A stretch of 64,000 nucleotides of DNA from Azospirillum sp. 47_25 (GCA_001917125.1 MNTU01000017.1:1-64000), one strand, 5' to 3'. Shown: positions 35,701 through 44,754, numbered from the stretch's first letter. The notes: a model not told the origin generated them from the sequence alone. Numbers and translations are program-made.

Positions 35701-37506
35701 GGCACGCTCTTCTTCATCGTCAACCAGCAAATCGTTTAAAGGATAGGCAATATCGACGATAACGCTGCTGACGTCAAGCTGATGCAGATAATCTTTGACA
35801 TTCTCATACTTGCCGTCAAGATACTGAGTATAAAAATTAATCTGGTCATTCCAGACGGGAAACTTCGTGCTCGGCATTCCCCATTGCGGCGATGCTTCAT
35901 ATTGATCCTGCGCCAAAAGCTGCGCCGCTTCGGCACCGATGTTAAAGGAAATCATCTGCGATTCACGGGTGGCCTTTTCAGCGGCAGCCGTCTGTTCCGG
36001 ATTTGCCAAACTGGCCATATCCTGCTTTTCCAGATCGGCTTTAATGGTTTCCATGCTGTTGACATCGTCAATATCAATATCGGAGTTAATATCAATTGTT
36101 CCCAGTTCGTCGGTGTCAATCGGCAGCGATTCCTCCGACTTGGCAACTTCAAAAGCCTTAACGGCCCAGCCGGAAATTCCCCGGCGGGCATCATAGTCAT
36201 TTATCGCCGCATCGGCAATGCTGCCTTTCCAAACCTGTTCAGGGTCGGGATAATAGCGTTTCAGGTATTGAATTGAACATTGGTCAGCAGCGGCAACGGC
36301 ATCCAGAGCCTTCTGATGCAGCTGTTTATATTGCTCATAGTTTTCAAATATTCCGCGATAGCTGTCGAGTGCCTGAAGCAGATTATGAACGTCCAGTGCA
36401 TCCTGCGCTTTTTCGTAAAGCGGGGCAATTTTATCAAGTTCAAGAACTTTTTCCTCATTCCCGGCAAAAGGCGAAGCAATCAGCGGTTCGGAAGCATCTT
36501 CAAAACTGACGGTGCCGTATAAGGAAGGATCATAAACATATTCTTCGTCATCATCCTCCTCTTCAACATCGGCTGCCGCCGCTTCATTTTCGGTTTTTAA
36601 TTTGAAATCAGCCTGCGTTATCATTCCCAATTGGCCGAAAGCCAGCGTTTCACTGGTTGAGACTACGCCGAGAGAAGCCGTTTTTATCGGTTCATCACGC
36701 CACAAAGACGAGGTTTTAGCGGCCTCTTTGGCTGCTTTTTCTTTAGCTTTACGCTCCTTTTTGGAGACATAGGGCGCAGGTTTTACCTGTTCACGAAGCA
36801 TCAGCGCCGCTTCATACTGGGCTTTCATCGCCGTTACTTCCTGCGTAATTTTAAGAATGCTGTCCATGGTTTCGTAAGCATTAAAGGCGTTTTTGCGGGC
36901 GCCGTTCTCGTCATCGCCGCTTTCGGCACCGTCACCGCCGCCACCGCTGAACGTAGCGCTCAGCGATTCAACCTGAACCGCCAAATTAGGCATTTCCTGC
37001 TCAAGCAGGCGCACCGAAGTATAAATTTCAATAACAGTATCCTGATAAAATTCTTCGGCTTTTTCCTTATAAGCCACACAGGCGGCAAAGCTGTCGGCAT
37101 CTTTTTCGCAATCGACCGGATAAGCCAGGAACAGCGTATATAAAGCCTTTTTCACCGATTCAGCATCATAAATATCGGCGATTTTGGATTCCTGAATCGT
37201 CTTGGAGCCGGGAATAGCCTGCTTTTCCTTTTTCTTGAACAGTCCGCCCATAAAGCCGGTAAACTTGTCCATATATTTCTTTTTGGCCGACTTGGCGGCT
37301 TTGGTCATATTATTGGCATAAGTCTGAGCCTGAGCGGCATACATCTGAGCCGTCGCTCCGACATTTTCAAGACTGAAAGTAACATCCGTCGGAGCATCGA
37401 CCGTCGGCGTTACCGGTCCCGGCGGGAGCAGGAATGCATGAGCCGTCAAGCCGGAAAATATAACCAGAGAGGAAGAAAGCGCCGCAATTTTAGTCAATTT
37501 AATCAT
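32800..37506 (-). CDS. Giant exported coiled-coil protein in the VirB5 position
   Basis: 1568 aa, unrecognised. Signal peptide (T-A-H-A, residue 24) with GGAGGAAACA before the ATG. Long stretches are charged helices and probable coiled coil, most clearly at about 590-650, 710-760, 885-1025 and 1350-1560. A cysteine-containing, more globular region at about 1120-1340 holds ANDNCRKVDEEYFVGSYAKD and a GGRYPCKLDDQIVDIDNADG segment. There is no TM after the signal. It is the last of four large exported proteins between virB4 and virB8, where virB5 and virB6 normally lie. A minor pilin/adhesin-like surface role is a guess from position; a periplasmic scaffold is equally possible. Confidence 0.75.
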   Translation of the reverse strand: MIKLTKIAALSSSLVIFSGLTAHAFLLPPGPVTPTVDAPTDVTFSLENVGATAQMYAAQAQTYANNMTKAAKSAKKKYMDKFTGFMGGLFKKKEKQAIPGSKTIQESKIADIYDAESVKKALYTLFLAYPVDCEKDADSFAACVAYKEKAEEFYQDTVIEIYTSVRLLEQEMPNLAVQVESLSATFSGGGGDGAESGDDENGARKNAFNAYETMDSILKITQEVTAMKAQYEAALMLREQVKPAPYVSKKERKAKEKAAKEAAKTSSLWRDEPIKTASLGVVSTSETLAFGQLGMITQADFKLKTENEAAAADVEEEDDDEEYVYDPSLYGTVSFEDASEPLIASPFAGNEEKVLELDKIAPLYEKAQDALDVHNLLQALDSYRGIFENYEQYKQLHQKALDAVAAADQCSIQYLKRYYPDPEQVWKGSIADAAINDYDARRGISGWAVKAFEVAKSEESLPIDTDELGTIDINSDIDIDDVNSMETIKADLEKQDMASLANPEQTAAAEKATRESQMISFNIGAEAAQLLAQDQYEASPQWGMPSTKFPVWNDQINFYTQYLDGKYENVKDYLHQLDVSSVIVDIAYPLNDLLVDDEEERANNRAGLDKLAGMLKSEEQSSDPASVMKDLESSRDKLLQQAQQSKAAKMQPLESRRKTLETQMERASTLLSDYSEQLNSARQNKLTADTGVEVKESLIVDLEERRGDDEDNMLRKTDIDYNEETYEVSPEKTEKVYSVKRNATTEKKALFDTDKAVADYQDEIKQLKYRAEQQSAAEAEAASRQKLMPVETNSNNDGSVSLYPENGAAALPTVGTGSGQKKTLFRRPFSDNSAYQPVKYSLSQTLYFGAQYPNSGRRQAFTVNANASEPIDFQAEKAKLDRKLDEQTSQMTETTTYEEETVVEEKTTEAETGTYTTGEISETMEVNAEDTEDMALAKVQRAENEEKAAASEKTAASLKTQVEQKQKEIERLNQQLETVKSEMDAVENSYIAQVQQIEQAYNQKVTEAKKYVESKRNARKTLDLISYYKEKIGLPVAGVNGLIPPFSLLNILRTATGLTDDTKNYADQLIDDAKKSMLNLGDAVYVGRAGDKIAEIHNGLMDKLQALPVDGLSEFSSAVGAYAKTDAVIKPLTSMFQKVLVEQACANDNCRKVDEEYFVGSYAKDRDFMIPKNAPQEYLPPLREMVHFDDVDYENVSKTADGGITREGFLNSGAKMPEIWKRILNGKAFVDKDVDLKVLLSEGGEAATFMRGGRYPCKLDDQIVDIDNADGQFKIYTSKALPSKATAEQKAYRPSAMSLMPVCNEITLKGTPGLLGKFYVTVEDKVEEVTAQGKVATFQDFAGGAAHSELGTLLKAADNGVFFNDAPAAVFNRLSKMAEEASQDNSSYTKNMQDEVYKKAMLDHNQFGNFLTFAEQEISYRQALEELKLSVDEAKETLFEQFEKIGFTPSADYNLARQADYDLTKDTLNRRKNTLVNEGVEEMEAVNVSDNEIVEERLDKIKNIFTALRKDKEAYISLSDVTDSGAELDERIKTEEANHKVTAEYKKRADEEFEKQLKSYPIPFCAAY

Positions 37507-37515
37507 TGTTTCCTC

Positions 37516-38847
37516 CTACTTTAACAGCCCCGTCACACCGCTGCTGTTAAGATCCTTAGCGGCTGAACCGGCTTCTTTGGCCAAATTCAGAATGTTTTCT
37601 TTATTTATTTTGCTCGGCTTTTTATATTTATAATCGTCCAGATTAAACTGGGTAACGTCTTTGCTCGGGTCTCGCAGTTTATAAACCGTCAGTTTAGCCA
37701 AATCCATCGCGCTGTGCATTTTCATATCTGCAATCAGCATCTGGGTATAGACCAGCAAAGTTTCCATATTTTTGACTTTAAGCTGGGTGTCCATGGCAAT
37801 TGCGGCCGTGGCGCCGTCCATCATGGTTGCGCTGTCTGCCGTCTCCTGCGCATCTTCATTTTTTTCGTAACGGTTAATTCTGACCTGCAACGCCGTTGCA
37901 TAGGCGGTCAGCACATCGTTTACCGCGGTTTTGTTACGGTATTTTCTTACCTTTTTGATACTGGCGGAAGTAATATCCTCGTTTTCGGGAATAAAGTTAT
38001 TGGCAATCGTTTTATTCAGTTCGGCGGCAGACTGCTTGTTGCCGAACAAAGATTTGAAAGCTCCGGCCGCTTCGGTTGCCAGCCCCATGCTGTCAGCCGC
38101 GGCAATATCGCGGAGGTTTTGGATTTTGGCGTCAACTTCGGCAATCAAAGCATCGCTTTTGGCCTTTTCTTCCGCTTCGCGTTTATCAAACTGTTCCTGC
38201 AGAAAGCGAATAGTCTCATTATTAGAGATAATTTTGGTTTCCAGTTCTTCTTTACGGGAAGGATCCTCGGCAATCATCTGCTGATAGGCCGCATTGTTGT
38301 CCTGATAAGATTTTATCTGCCCTTCAAATTCGGTTTTGCGGGCCGCGGCGGCGGCTTCATATTCGGATTCAAGCGACGAACGCTCATTTTTCAGCTGCAA
38401 AAGCTCTTGCGCCGACTGGGTTTTGGATGCCGCCGCAGAGACCGCCCCGGCAGCACCTCCGGCCACACCGGCAACGCTTTCGCCAGCGGCTCCCGTTACA
38501 TCGCCGACGGTTCCGGTTACTTCGCCCTGAATGTCAGAGACGGTTGAAGTTGCCGTATCTTTAACGGAATTGACGGCTCCGACAGTGTCGCTGATAGTCT
38601 GGTCAACCAGCGCCTTTTGTTCTTTAACCCATTTGGCCATTTCGGCCACGCCTTTGCCATAGGCGATCATGGTCTGAATGGTGGTAGATTCTTCAAATGC
38701 CGTTTGTGCCTGCTTGGCCCATTCACTGACGGTTTCCTGCGCTTTATTGGCGGTGTGGCTGACGTCAAATTTAATGGTGGCAGAAGCCTCCCCTCCCGCA
38801 ACGGCAAAAAACAAAGCCAAAGGCAGTATGTGTCCGAGCTTATTCAT
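37516..38847 (-). CDS. Exported helical protein, possible VirB5-like subunit
   Basis: 443 aa. ATG at 38847 is chosen because GGAGGAGG lies upstream at proper spacing; it gives a clean signal peptide (G-E-A-S-A, residue 23) and an 8-bp overlap with the preceding gene. The mature N-terminus (AQTAFEESTTIQTMIAYGKG) and the long helical C-terminal part (ALQVRINRYEKN, then LKVKNMETLLVYTQMLIADM) have the general look of VirB5/TrbJ-type secreted helical proteins. The middle is Ala/Gly/Val-rich followed by a coiled coil (about 165-265). VirB5 is a minor component at the pilus tip. The assignment rests on pattern and position, not on a firm motif. Confidence 0.7.
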   Translation of the reverse strand: MNKLGHILPLALFFAVAGGEASATIKFDVSHTANKAQETVSEWAKQAQTAFEESTTIQTMIAYGKGVAEMAKWVKEQKALVDQTISDTVGAVNSVKDTATSTVSDIQGEVTGTVGDVTGAAGESVAGVAGGAAGAVSAAASKTQSAQELLQLKNERSSLESEYEAAAAARKTEFEGQIKSYQDNNAAYQQMIAEDPSRKEELETKIISNNETIRFLQEQFDKREAEEKAKSDALIAEVDAKIQNLRDIAAADSMGLATEAAGAFKSLFGNKQSAAELNKTIANNFIPENEDITSASIKKVRKYRNKTAVNDVLTAYATALQVRINRYEKNEDAQETADSATMMDGATAAIAMDTQLKVKNMETLLVYTQMLIADMKMHSAMDLAKLTVYKLRDPSKDVTQFNLDDYKYKKPSKINKENILNLAKEAGSAAKDLNSSGVTGLLK

Positions 38848-39601
38848 CTTCATCCTCCTCCGGCACAAAAGAGAACTGGCGGCTGCTTTGCGTGGTTTTG
38901 AACTCAAACAGGGCAGCGTTAATAATCATGATCCGGCGCCAACGTTCTTCCATTCTGAGCGCGATTTCCTTAGTGTTTTGAAGAATTTCCCGGCTGTCCT
39001 TATGCTCTTTGTCTTCCGACTTTTCTTTGGCAAGATTGGTGCGGATTGTAAAAGCCTGCGCATAAAGGTTGGCAAAGTTTTCACGCTGAACGGCCGCCAT
39101 TTTTTCATCCTGTTCCTTGGTCACTTCAACGGAATTGACCGCTTCGGCCTGTCCGTCGGCAGAAACCGAACTCTTCGGCCGCTGGGTAAAATAGTTGGTT
39201 TTGACCGCATCCCGAAGTTCTCCGGAATCATTGGTATCAACCGTGGTCATAAAACCGGGCAGCTTGCCGCCCATCGTATTTAAAGCGCCTTCGGGGTCGC
39301 TGGCAATATTTTTGGCGGCATCTGCTTTGTCCTTAACGGCCTGAATATTGCTTTGAGCTTCGTTTTTAACGTCATTTACCGTTTTGGCGGCATCTTTTAT
39401 CGGCCCGGCAACGCCTTCAGCCGCAGAACGCAGATCCGCCTGAATTTTATTCAGGTCGTGCTGAATGCTTTCGGCCTCCTTAATACCGGTTTTAACAGTA
39501 CCTATTACTGTCTGCGGAGCCTCAATGTCCGCCCGGGCGACGGAGGAAAAGCCCAATATCGCCAGCGGCAAAGCCCAATATGTGACGAAACGCTTTATCA
39601 T
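38840..39601 (-). CDS. Exported helical protein, possible VirB5-like subunit
   Basis: 253 aa, similar in size to a classical VirB5. Signal peptide (S-V-A-R-A, residue 24), then a long amphipathic helical stretch (about 40-105: AESIQHDLNKIQADLRSAAE onward), a polar middle and a helical end (NFANLYAQAFTIRTNLAKEK, then ALRMEERWRRIMIINAALFE). No TM or Cys follows the signal. Its ATG overlaps the upstream stop in an ATGA and it overlaps the next gene by 8 bp, so the block is tightly coupled. Among the four exported proteins it looks most like a normal-length VirB5, which is my tentative reading. Confidence 0.68.
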   Translation of the reverse strand: MIKRFVTYWALPLAILGFSSVARADIEAPQTVIGTVKTGIKEAESIQHDLNKIQADLRSAAEGVAGPIKDAAKTVNDVKNEAQSNIQAVKDKADAAKNIASDPEGALNTMGGKLPGFMTTVDTNDSGELRDAVKTNYFTQRPKSSVSADGQAEAVNSVEVTKEQDEKMAAVQRENFANLYAQAFTIRTNLAKEKSEDKEHKDSREILQNTKEIALRMEERWRRIMIINAALFEFKTTQSSRQFSFVPEEDEDE

Positions 39602-41700
39602 ATATCTTCTCCCTCTGTTTCACCGAGGTCTTCCTTGGTGAAACCGCCGACCTGATTGAACGCGTCAATGCTTAACTGAGCCGCAGCCATTGCGCTTAAG
39701 GCGTTAAGCAGCGTTTGCTCGCCGCTGTTGGTCATGGCCAAGCCGCCGGAGTCATCACGCGACGTCGAAGCGCTGGCCAATGTTTCTTCCCGTTTGTCCT
39801 GTACCTGTTCCTGATATTTGGCGGCAATAACCTTTTGCTGCATGCTTTCGGCTACCGTTGCTATGGCAATTTCCGCCGTAGCTTTGGTGAATAGCGCTTT
39901 GCCTTCCTCCGCAACCTGATTGTCACTGTCAGACTGGTGGGTAATCAACTGTTTCAGGCAGTTCTGCATAACCGAAGTATCCTGCAGCTGATCAACCCCG
40001 ATGTTGCAATAGTCAACAATCGTGTCTGGAATAATCGTCTCTTCATATTCGCCGTTATGAATTACACCGTCGGGAATGCTTTCCCCGCTGTCTTCCGCAC
40101 CGAACATCAGGGTTTCGGAATAGCTGCCGGCAGCCAGATTGACGGATTGTTTCAGCTCAAAGAGCGAAGCCTGATTGTCTTTTTTTATCGTTGCGCGCTG
40201 GCGGAAACTGCGTCTGGCCGGTTGGGTTTTAACCGCGGCAGGAGCGGCTTCAACGGCGGCTGACGGCGTTGCTGCCGATGTTGCCGAAGTTGCAGCCTGA
40301 CCGGTTGCTGCTGCGGAAACTGCGGACGGGGCTGCTGAAGCGCGGGTGCGAATGCTGCGGCCGACGGCCTGGGTTTTAACCGCGGCAGGAGCGGTTTCAA
40401 CGGCAGCTGACGGCGTTGCTGCCGATGTTGCCGGAGTTGCGACCTGACCGGCTGCTGCGGCGGAAACCGCGGACAGGGCTGCTGAAGCGCGGGTGCGAAT
40501 GCTGCGGCCGACGGCCTGGGTTTTAACCGCGGCAGGAGCGGTTTCAACAGCGGCTGACGGCGTTGCTGCCGATGTTGCTGGAGTTGCGGCTTGACCGGTT
40601 GCTGCTGAGGAAACCGCAGCCGGAGCTGTCTGAAGGGTACCGGTTACGGTTGAAACGGCCGACGATTGGACAGCGGCAGTTCCGGCTGTCATATCTTTGC
40701 GGCCGAACGGACGGCGATTGAGTTGTTTTCCGCCGGTGACCGTCTGAGCTGCGCCGGCAACCGCGGCAACAGGCTGCTGCGCCGACATATCTTCCGGGGC
40801 AACCACAGCCGACATGTCTCCGGCAGCAGGCGCAAGAGCTGTTTCGGCTTCATCTGCCGGTTCAGCGGCAACATCGCCGGCGGCAGGAAGCGTTTCAGAC
40901 ACGGCTTCAGAATCTGCAGCCGGCATCTGTTCATAAATCTTTGCGTCAGAATTGATTCCGGCTTCATATTGTGCAACATAGTCATCGACAAAACTGCTGT
41001 CGGCGGCGGCACTGCCGGATTGTCCGCCAATGGCCGACTGGAGTTCGTTCTTTTCTTCACGAACGGTTCCGACGGCATCGCCGACTGTCGATTTGGCGTC
41101 GTTGACGGTTGATTTTACTTCACCGACCGTTGACTTGGCATCGGCAATTGCTCCCTGTGCGGTTGCTTTGGCATCGTTTACCGCAGCCGGAGCTGTCTGA
41201 AGGGTACCGGTTACGGTTGAAACGGCCGACGATTGGACAGCGGCAGTTCCGGCTGTCATATCTTTGCCTTCCTGAATTTTCTTTTCGGAGTCTTCTTTCA
41301 GTTTTTTGGCTTCTTCCATGGCCTTTTTGGCTTTTTCAATTTTCTTTTTCTGTTTTTCGAGTTTTTCTTTTTTCTCTTCTAATTTTTTCTTCTTTTCTTC
41401 CAGGCGTTCTTTTTCTTTCTGGAGTTTTTCGGCTTTTTTCTTGGCTTTTTCGAGGTTGTCACCGGCAAATTTGGTTACGGAGGATTTGGCATCGCCGATG
41501 GCACTGTTCATTTTGCCGCCCTGTTTGGTGGCTTCGGTTACGATTTTGGACTGTTTGACCAGTTCGATTTTGGAGGAAATTCCCTCTTTAATTGCAGTCA
41601 AATCCAGCGTAGGCCATTGCGCCTGTGCCGGAGAGGACAGAGACATGAGCAATGACAACCCAAACAGGGTTATCAGTTTTTGATGTTTTAAAATACTCAT
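39598..41700 (-). CDS. Exported Ala-rich repeat protein with coiled coil, VirB5 position
   Basis: 700 aa from ATG 41700 (GGAGG 5 bp upstream; longer in-frame starts spoil the signal peptide P-A-Q-A, residue 27). Residues about 70-150 are an intense Lys/Glu coiled coil. Residues about 150-510 are Ala/Thr/Pro/Val-rich with internal repeats: three tandem 49-residue units (147 bp each, 40224-40664) and two perfect 88-bp copies (40613-40700, 41180-41267) encoding MTAGTAAVQSSAVSTV. The C-terminal 190 residues are helical (DTSVMQNCLKQLITHQ onward) and resemble the ends of the other exported proteins. It follows virB4 by 79 bp and is the first gene of the exported block. A surface stalk or tip protein is plausible. 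Confidence 0.72.
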   Translation of the reverse strand: MSILKHQKLITLFGLSLLMSLSSPAQAQWPTLDLTAIKEGISSKIELVKQSKIVTEATKQGGKMNSAIGDAKSSVTKFAGDNLEKAKKKAEKLQKEKERLEEKKKKLEEKKEKLEKQKKKIEKAKKAMEEAKKLKEDSEKKIQEGKDMTAGTAAVQSSAVSTVTGTLQTAPAAVNDAKATAQGAIADAKSTVGEVKSTVNDAKSTVGDAVGTVREEKNELQSAIGGQSGSAAADSSFVDDYVAQYEAGINSDAKIYEQMPAADSEAVSETLPAAGDVAAEPADEAETALAPAAGDMSAVVAPEDMSAQQPVAAVAGAAQTVTGGKQLNRRPFGRKDMTAGTAAVQSSAVSTVTGTLQTAPAAVSSAATGQAATPATSAATPSAAVETAPAAVKTQAVGRSIRTRASAALSAVSAAAAGQVATPATSAATPSAAVETAPAAVKTQAVGRSIRTRASAAPSAVSAAATGQAATSATSAATPSAAVEAAPAAVKTQPARRSFRQRATIKKDNQASLFELKQSVNLAAGSYSETLMFGAEDSGESIPDGVIHNGEYEETIIPDTIVDYCNIGVDQLQDTSVMQNCLKQLITHQSDSDNQVAEEGKALFTKATAEIAIATVAESMQQKVIAAKYQEQVQDKREETLASASTSRDDSGGLAMTNSGEQTLLNALSAMAAAQLSIDAFNQVGGFTKEDLGETEGEDI
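39938..41267 (-). repeat. Internal duplications in the Ala-rich exported gene
   Basis: Two repeat types are visible. First, an 88-bp perfect direct repeat at 40613-40700 and 41180-41267, offset by 567 bp (189 codons, in frame). Second, a 147-bp unit starting at 40224, 40371 and 40518 (exact spacing 147 bp twice), each beginning GGGTTTTAACCGCGGCAGG and differing by a few bases. All differences keep the frame. Such recent repeats suggest length variation by recombination or slippage among strains. The repeats fall within the given span; unique sequence lies between them. Confidence 0.9.
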
Positions 41701-41779
41701 TGCAACCTCCATACGCCAAGTAACCGTATATTTTAATAATACCAAAATTTGCGCCATTTATAAACGCCTAATATGCATA

Positions 41780-44212
41780 TCAGCCAATATTTAAATATTT
41801 TGTAACAAAGTTCGCTTCGCCGTATTCCTTAATCAGTTCTTCAACCAGCAGAACGTTCTTACGGCCGGAATTGTACAGTTTCAGATACGGCCCGAGACCG
41901 CTTAAATCGACGTCCAGAATAACAGATTCACCGGTTGCCGGGCGGGAAAGCAAAATCGCATAAGGAAAATCGCGGTAGCTTTTGCCGAAAATAAAGTCGA
42001 TTTCGCGCTGGGTCAGGTTCCAGTTGGCATAGTCTTCCGGCATGGCCTGCGGGTTACGGAAAAAGATGACGGTTTGACACTGACCGCGAATAACCTCGCC
42101 GACACCGAGTTTGTCAATGATGTTCGGCTGTTGGAAGGCGCAGAGGTAAGCCTGACGTTTTTTACGTCCTTCCTGCAGACCGATGATAAAGTAATCGCGG
42201 AACATCGGGTGTTTTAACATCGGCGCGGTTTCATCAATCATAATCAGCGAGGGTACGCCGGTATCGCCGGTTTCAGCCATAATACGGTGCATGATGTAGC
42301 TGATGACGGCCGGAGCCAGCGTTTCGTCTTCAAAAATATGGGTAAAGTCAAAAGCCATAAAGCGTTTGCTGGCCAAGTCCAGGCTGTCGTTTTCGGCATT
42401 GAAAATATTGCCGTACTGGTCAGGATTAATCCAGCGGAAGAGCTCGCGGCGCATATTGCCGGTCGGCGAAAAACAGCTTTTGTAAAGGTTTTTCAAAATC
42501 CGTTCCTCGGGTTTCAGATAGTCAAACGCCGTGGTCACCGCGCGGCCGATTTCCTTTTCGGACAGGGCATCGTCAACCATGGTAATCGCCTTCAGCCAGC
42601 GGCGGAGAAAGGCGCGGTTGTTCGGCGTGTTGCGGCAGTCAAACGGGTTAAGAGAGACGTTTTTTTCATCGCCGTCAAAACCGACATAAGCCCCTTGAAC
42701 CGCACGGGTAAAGATTTCCGCACCGCGGTGACGGTCAAAGAAGAAAACTTTCAGGTCATGGTGGCGCATCGCCTGTCCGGCAAGGAAGGTCAGCAAAGTG
42801 GTTTTACCTTGTCCGGTCGGTCCGATAATGCAACAGTGGGCCACAGCGGAATCTTCGGTTGAAACATGGAATTGGAAACGGTAAGCCGAACCGGAAGTGG
42901 TGCGGAAAATGGAAATGGCTCCCGGACCCCAGTCACTCTTCGGCAGGCCTTCAGACGGTTTGTCAAAAGAAATGGCCATGGCAACAACCCGCGACAAATA
43001 ACGATAAGTGCGCGGATAAGCGTCATAAGTCGGAAACTGGTTAAAGAAAGCCGCCTGAGCCACCCAGCCCTCCCGAACCGGAGTAACGCTGAAAAGACGG
43101 CAGATACGCTGCACTTCGCTTTCGCCGAATTCGATTTCCTCCATGGTTTCGCCTTTGATAATAATGTCCATGGCATATTCGGTCAGCGCCTGATAATCGG
43201 CGTCGCTGTCTTCAATGGCAGACAGGGCTTCACTGTATTGGTTGATGACATCCGGCGAAAAACTGGTCACTGCGGCCATGCGCTGCTGCTGCATCAGCAA
43301 AGCGCGGGCGTGCGGTTTGAAAATAGGCTTAACGTTATGAAGCATGGTCAGTTCGCAGTCAATCGAGAGCAGCGAGGCAATCATTCCCTCGTCCATATAA
43401 TCACCCGAACTGCGAATGCCCATAACAATGGCAAACATTTCCTTGTCGCCGGAGAAGAATTTAATCAGCCCTTTTTCATCGGTAAAATGGATATGGTCGG
43501 CAGTCAGCAGTTCATTGAGCTGATATCCCTCGGCTCCGCGCACTTTGGGCATCGGCTTGGAGAGCGGGCTGCAAATCTTGGAAAAAATTGCCAGCGGGCT
43601 GTCGGCGGCGGCACTGTCTTCAGTTTCAAACATCGGTTTAACGCCGTAATCGTTCAAAGTGGCGAGCAGTGCCTGAGAAGCGTAGTTGAGGTCTTTTAGC
43701 GCCTCAGGGCGGTCAGCCACGGAAAGGACGATATAGTGGCCGTTGCTGTAAACGCGATCCAAATTGTTGCGCCAGGTCATGGAAATCTGCTCCAGCAGCT
43801 GGTTGCCGAAATCGCCGCTGTCGGCTTCCATGGAAATTCTTTCGCGCAGGGTAATCACCCGGCAGACCACCTGCAGGTCGGACATTGAATCAATCCATGA
43901 TTTGCGCGCCTCCATCATGGACAGGCTTTTTTCATCCGTCACAAACGACAAATCGACCCCTTCAACCTTGAACACGCGGGCAAAAGAGCCATTATAGCAG
44001 CGGATGGTTATGCCGTCAGCCATCAGCTTGTTAAAGGGCAAAAAGTCAGCCACCCGGGATTCCTGCGGCTGAGGCAGAATAATCCGGCCTAATTTGGTGG
44101 CCCATAATCCGGCAAAAGCGGCCGCGGAAACAAAGCCGATGACGGCGACCGCAACCTCAATGCTGGACAAGCCTTGAACAAAAATCGTAAAAAAGTCAAA
44201 ATCAGGGCGCAA
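41780..44212 (-). CDS. virB4: VirB4-type secretion ATPase
   Basis: 810 aa, the usual VirB4 length. An N-terminal hydrophobic segment (about 18-42) is followed by the CagE/VirB4 N-domain (FLPFNKLMADGITIRCYNG onward). Walker A is GPTGQGKTT from about residue 464, Walker B is VPSLIMIDETAPML, with the downstream FQQPNIIDKLG and RGQCQTVIFFRNP motifs of the family. VirB4 energises pilin extraction and channel assembly at the inner membrane. It overlaps virB3 by 11 bp, as is common, and is followed by the exported-protein block. All catalytic motifs are intact. The TM-like N-terminus appears in some VirB3-VirB4 fusions, but here the two are separate genes. Confidence 0.95.
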   Translation of the reverse strand: MRPDFDFFTIFVQGLSSIEVAVAVIGFVSAAAFAGLWATKLGRIILPQPQESRVADFLPFNKLMADGITIRCYNGSFARVFKVEGVDLSFVTDEKSLSMMEARKSWIDSMSDLQVVCRVITLRERISMEADSGDFGNQLLEQISMTWRNNLDRVYSNGHYIVLSVADRPEALKDLNYASQALLATLNDYGVKPMFETEDSAAADSPLAIFSKICSPLSKPMPKVRGAEGYQLNELLTADHIHFTDEKGLIKFFSGDKEMFAIVMGIRSSGDYMDEGMIASLLSIDCELTMLHNVKPIFKPHARALLMQQQRMAAVTSFSPDVINQYSEALSAIEDSDADYQALTEYAMDIIIKGETMEEIEFGESEVQRICRLFSVTPVREGWVAQAAFFNQFPTYDAYPRTYRYLSRVVAMAISFDKPSEGLPKSDWGPGAISIFRTTSGSAYRFQFHVSTEDSAVAHCCIIGPTGQGKTTLLTFLAGQAMRHHDLKVFFFDRHRGAEIFTRAVQGAYVGFDGDEKNVSLNPFDCRNTPNNRAFLRRWLKAITMVDDALSEKEIGRAVTTAFDYLKPEERILKNLYKSCFSPTGNMRRELFRWINPDQYGNIFNAENDSLDLASKRFMAFDFTHIFEDETLAPAVISYIMHRIMAETGDTGVPSLIMIDETAPMLKHPMFRDYFIIGLQEGRKKRQAYLCAFQQPNIIDKLGVGEVIRGQCQTVIFFRNPQAMPEDYANWNLTQREIDFIFGKSYRDFPYAILLSRPATGESVILDVDLSGLGPYLKLYNSGRKNVLLVEELIKEYGEANFVTKYLNIG

Positions 44213-44492
44213 ATTTATTCCCCTTTTCTTTATAAAGGTTGTTACTAATCCGGCGGCATTGGCCGAAAGCCTGAATCATGGAGGAAATGTGCGGTTCTTT
44301 GCCGCCCCAGAGCACAATAACGCCGTGCGCGGCAACAATCGTTACAATGAAAATCAGCGGGTTCATTTTAAACACGCCCATGCACATAAACATCAGCGGA
44401 AACTGAATACCCAGATTTAAAAGCGTCGGCAGGAACGGCCCCCACAAGATCTTGGGAGGATTGGCTACGGCTTTTAATATCATTTCTCTCAT
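44202..44492 (-). CDS. virB3: VirB3-type inner-membrane protein
   Basis: 96 aa from ATG 44492, where AGGA lies 9 bp upstream; a longer in-frame start at 44597 would add 35 residues without membrane character and run toward the upstream terminator. Two close hydrophobic segments (about 18-36 and 40-58) and a polar C-terminus with CRRISNNLY match VirB3, a small protein that associates with VirB4 and is needed for pilus biogenesis. The 11-bp overlap with virB4 on the same strand supports the name. The segment PPKILWGPFLPTLLNLG resembles the conserved start of VirB3/TrbD proteins. Confidence 0.85.
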   Translation of the reverse strand: MREMILKAVANPPKILWGPFLPTLLNLGIQFPLMFMCMGVFKMNPLIFIVTIVAAHGVIVLWGGKEPHISSMIQAFGQCRRISNNLYKEKGNKFAP

Positions 44493-44723
44493 CGCGACAA
44501 ATCCTGACGTTTGGTTTGATTCTAGCGCAATCTCATTTAGTTGCAACAAAAAGCTATACTTAACAACACCCTGCCCGTCGTTGAGCCTGCGTTTCAAAAA
44601 CGAATCTCAACCACCGGGAAAGGGTTTCCCTTATTGTTCAGTATATCCTTTTTTTATGAAAAATCCCTTAACACGGGGACAAACAAGACAGGAAAGGAAA
44701 ATGCGGGCAGCATGGCACCACAT

Positions 44724-44754
44724 AAAAAAAGGATGTCCAAAGACATCCTTTTTT
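44724..44754 (-). terminator. Terminator between the VirB2 block and virB3
   Basis: A 7-bp stem GGATGTC/GACATCC with a CAAA loop is flanked by A-runs and T-runs, 25 bp past the stop of the 883-aa gene on the minus strand. It is bidirectional by sequence. It implies that the three VirB2-like genes are a separate transcript from virB3 onward, or that read-through is limited, giving more pilin than channel. Confidence 0.85.

Noticed and set aside
44493..44597. Longer N-terminus for VirB3
   Set aside because: The extra 35 residues are polar, unlike VirB3, and ATG 44492 has its own site.
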